A DNA stretch of 64,000 nucleotides, taken from the NCBI GenBank assembly GCA_024998755.1, contig JACEUU010000003.1, forward strand, positions 372,001-436,000, read 5' to 3'. Numbering within the stretch: the stretch's first letter is position 1; each line of letters begins with the position of its first letter. This document shows, in pieces, positions 61,659 to 64,000 of the stretch. The stretch is from Vampirovibrio sp. (GTDB lineage: Bacteria > Cyanobacteriota > Vampirovibrionia > Vampirovibrionales > JAJTHC01). The translations under genes and the position numbers were made by a program. The notes beneath the pieces are model-generated. The model had not been told where the DNA came from. It searched no databases and worked only from the letters and a program-made list of their open reading frames with translations.

Positions 61659-63692
61659 TCACCCCCGACGTTCTACAGGAGTGAAGGCGGGCTCTAGGTT
61701 TGGGATGCTTTTCGGTGATTTTGGGGCGTTGGCAGGTGGTTTAAACGGTGGGGTAAAACCCGCCTTCATCGCCTTTTCTAGTAGTTTGGCTTGATTCAGC
61801 AAAATAGCTTCCGTATTATAACCCGCTGGGTTGAGTTTAATGGCTTGTTGCTGATACTGGTAAGCCCAACTCCACTGCTGTTCCACTTCAAACAATCGCC
61901 CTAAATACCAGTACAACCTCGCATCTTTCGGGGCAATTAACACCGCCTGTTGCAACAACGTTTTAGCCTCGATAAATGCGGGATTAATTTGGGTGATGGT
62001 AGCCTTTAACATTTTTTTGCCATTCACCCCTGCTAACGCTTGTTGAGCATGGGTAACGGCAACATCACCCTGCATTGCAAGCGGTTGCGTTTTTTGTAAG
62101 CGTTCCGCAATAGCGGGTAAGGGCGTTTTAGTGTACGCTGCTTGATAAAGTGTGTAAGCCCCTTGAATGTTGCCCATCAGCACCCAACGGTCGGCAATGG
62201 CTGAAAGCCGATGAGCAGAGATGGCTTGCGTGGTTTGCGGAGAGCTGATGCGTTGTTGAGCATCGGCAAAATCGCCCAATAAAAACGAGATTTCCGATTG
62301 TATCCAAGCAGATTGCCCACTGGCGGATTGTAAGGCTTTCAAACGGGTTTCAACCTCAGGTAAAATCATCCCATTTTGGGCAATAATGGTGGCTTTTAAG
62401 CTAGAAAGCTTTAAAATGTTGGTATCGGCTGGTTGTTTGATAATGCCTGTATCTGTATTGAAGGTTAGTTTTTGATTGTAAAAATTTGATTCCAACAAGC
62501 CTATCATCACGGCTTGTTCCTTCGCTGTAACGGCAGTAGAACGCAGTATTTTCCGATAGTGCAAAGTCGTTAAATCTTGCAACGCCTCTTCGTGGGTGGG
62601 GTTTAGCTTGAGCACGCGGTAAAGCAGGGCTTTGGCTTCATCCAGTTGTTCATCCGCTAGTAGTTGATGAGCTTGGGTTGCCCAATCTGCCAATAAGGCA
62701 GGGTTTAATTCGACTGCTTTTTCATACGCTACCCTCGTTTCCGCCGTGTTGGGGGCTAATTTATCAGCCAATGTCGCCAATTTCAGGGCGATGCTGGGGT
62801 CTTTAGGATAGAGGGTTTTCAGCTGTTGATAGTAGGTGTTTGCTTGTTGAGGGTCTCCTACTTTATCATACTGTTTAGCGAGCAGTTTCAGCCGTGCAGG
62901 GCTTTGTCCAAAATCCACTAATTCCGCTTTTTTGGCGAAGTCAATCGCTTCCATCGGGCGGTCTATTTGGTGCATTAGCGTTGCCATGCCATCTAAAACA
63001 GCAACGTTTTTGGGGGCTAAATCATAGGCTCGTAATAATAAGTGTTTGGCGTTATGAACTTGCCCTAGTTGCAGATAAAGCAGGCTAGCTTGGGTGATGG
63101 CTTCCACATTATTGGCGTCGTTATTGAGGGCGATTCGTAAAAAGCGTTCGGCGGAAACGGTATCTTTTTCAACGAGTAGGGCGTATTCCGCTTGATAGCC
63201 AAGAATGTTGGTATCGGTAGGGTTAAGGGTGGCGGCTTGGGCTAGGTAATTTTTCGCTTGTTGTTTGGCGTTTGCGGGAGGTGGACTAGCAATGGTGGGT
63301 GGTTGCTGACTCCACAGTGTTTGCAGATGCCCTAAAGCCCCTAGAATGGTGGCATTTTTCGGGCTAATGGTATCGGCTTGTTGTAATAGCGTGTTGGCAG
63401 ACCCAAAAGCTTGGCGTTTTTCCGCAATATGGGCTAGCCCAACAACGGCTTGCCAATTATTGGGGTAGGCAGTGGCAACGTATTCCAACAGAGATTCGGC
63501 TTGTTTGCCATCGCCATCGGTTAGGAGGGCGGGTAATTGTTGGTCAATTGCTGGTATTTGGGTGAGGGGAATAGCACTGCCAGTAGGGTTTGTGGGTACG
63601 GTATAGGCAAGGCAAGGCGAATGCAGGTTCAGTAACCCCAAAAAGACTAGAGCGGTTATTAAAATGGTGTTCCGATAGCGATAAGTTGGCAT
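61659..63692 (-). CDS. Secreted/lipoprotein-like TPR protein
   Basis: 677 aa. Signal peptide at about 7-29 (ILITALVFLGLLNLHSPCLA; the Cys precedes LAY, so not a clear lipobox). Many TPR units follow, e.g. AVVGLAHIAEKRQAFGSANT, YLQLGQVHNAKHLLLRAYDL, EKAVELNPALLADWATQAHQ. C-terminus Pro-rich. Extracytoplasmic TPR proteins scaffold envelope complexes such as cellulose or outer-membrane assembly; the partner here is unknown. Confidence 0.85.
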   Translation of the reverse strand: MPTYRYRNTILITALVFLGLLNLHSPCLAYTVPTNPTGSAIPLTQIPAIDQQLPALLTDGDGKQAESLLEYVATAYPNNWQAVVGLAHIAEKRQAFGSANTLLQQADTISPKNATILGALGHLQTLWSQQPPTIASPPPANAKQQAKNYLAQAATLNPTDTNILGYQAEYALLVEKDTVSAERFLRIALNNDANNVEAITQASLLYLQLGQVHNAKHLLLRAYDLAPKNVAVLDGMATLMHQIDRPMEAIDFAKKAELVDFGQSPARLKLLAKQYDKVGDPQQANTYYQQLKTLYPKDPSIALKLATLADKLAPNTAETRVAYEKAVELNPALLADWATQAHQLLADEQLDEAKALLYRVLKLNPTHEEALQDLTTLHYRKILRSTAVTAKEQAVMIGLLESNFYNQKLTFNTDTGIIKQPADTNILKLSSLKATIIAQNGMILPEVETRLKALQSASGQSAWIQSEISFLLGDFADAQQRISSPQTTQAISAHRLSAIADRWVLMGNIQGAYTLYQAAYTKTPLPAIAERLQKTQPLAMQGDVAVTHAQQALAGVNGKKMLKATITQINPAFIEAKTLLQQAVLIAPKDARLYWYLGRLFEVEQQWSWAYQYQQQAIKLNPAGYNTEAILLNQAKLLEKAMKAGFTPPFKPPANAPKSPKSIPNLEPAFTPVERRG

Positions 63693-63775
63693 TGCTGATT
63701 TTAACCCTCCACTAGGGTTAGTATAAAGCCAGTGAATGGTTTCGTGGGTGAAACGGCTGAAGGATTCATCTTTTT

Positions 63776-63790
63776 GTTATACTGTATAAC
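63776..63790. promoter_or_regulatory. Short palindrome between divergent genes
   Basis: GTTATAC-T-GTATAAC, perfect 7-nt arms. TATACT and TATAAC also resemble -10 boxes. It lies between the TPR gene (minus) and the gene starting at 63931 (plus). Confidence 0.35.
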
Positions 63791-63930
63791 CCTTCGAAAA
63801 AAGGGGGTTTGTCTTTTCGTTTGCTTCTATGGTATGCTAGTAAGTGTTTTAAGATGGCTGAATGCATCATTATCAAGCTGTGTTTGTTTTATAATGATTG
63901 TATGACCCTAAAGAAAGTTTACCTGTTGTT

Positions 63931-64000
63931 ATGATTTTAACTGGATACCCCGTATTATTTGTTGTTTTACTATTTGCAGCCCTGTTTCCGTTTCTGTTGT
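63931..64000 (+). CDS. Start of a membrane protein, possibly NADH-quinone oxidoreductase subunit A (3' end outside window)
   Basis: 23 codons are visible: MILTGYPVLFVVLLFAALFP, a single hydrophobic helix beginning right after the start, as in NuoA/NdhC N-termini. The sequence runs off the window. The ribosome site is weak (AAAGAAAG). The identification is a guess from the first helix only. Confidence 0.35.
   Translation, partial: MILTGYPVLFVVLLFAALFPFLL

Overview
The window reads as a chromosomal segment of a flagellated, non-photosynthetic bacterium of moderate to low GC. My best guess is a member of the Vampirovibrionia (Melainabacteria) or a neighbouring lineage. This is an inference from gene content: a MurT-type Mur ligase, a fliW-csrA pair, scattered flagellar genes, class II DAHP synthase, a split transketolase and many lineage-specific proteins I do not recognise. 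No sequence search was run. The standard code is used (TAA, TAG and TGA all end genes). Nearly 20 genes begin with two to five tandem ATG codons.

Layout. 1-8.5 kb: end of a peptide/nickel-type ABC permease, murT, tRNA-Gly(CCC), four unrecognised genes, deoC, then ispF with a HAD phosphatase, and a thioredoxin-like protein. 8.5-20.5 kb: a Cys-cluster protein, lipB, a DUF4139 protein, a RibD-like reductase, a prepilin, a sigma-like factor, aconitase, a beta-phosphoglucomutase-like HAD and motB. 21.5-22.6 kb: an IS110-family element whose bridge RNA, guides, target and ends can all be read by eye, but whose recombinase gene carries a TAG stop. 22.6-36.3 kb: the fliW-csrA-TPR operon, an M14 peptidase, mtnD, GNAT, pyrK-pyrD, a STAS protein, aroG (class II), a frameshifted helical gene, flgC, and an A-type Fe-S carrier with a NifU-like protein. 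36.5-42 kb: a GH8 glycosidase, folB, a membrane protein, a FliK-like gene and a hook/rod gene. 42-45.4 kb: an accessory island with a three-gene overlapping cassette and an intact IS5-family element. 45.4-64 kb: rnhB-rbgA, rplS, an SPFH protein, a lipase-like hydrolase, suhB, two membrane proteins, a RelE/Phd toxin-antitoxin pair, a DUF2085 protein, split transketolase, DUF4112, a large RTX protein with an internal duplication, a TPR lipoprotein-like protein, and the likely first codons of nuoA.

The intergenic DNA is rich in dispersed repeats. I distinguish five families. A is a 146-148 bp inverted-repeat element (3 copies). B is a ~230-290 bp element with covarying hairpins (4 copies). C is a ~250 bp element (3 copies) and the target of the IS110. 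D is a ~165 bp element found next to B or C. E is a TTCAAGTGGCACTTGAA-type palindromic array at two loci, one member of which is split by the IS5 element. The compensatory base changes in A and B suggest that their structure, not only their sequence, is maintained.

Functionally the window mixes core metabolism (pyrimidine, isoprenoid, folate, aromatic amino acid, lipoate, TCA, pentose phosphate), a motility programme (motB, flgC, a hook/rod protein, FliK-like, fliW/csrA) and cell-envelope and surface functions (MurT, M14 peptidase, GH8, RTX, prepilin).
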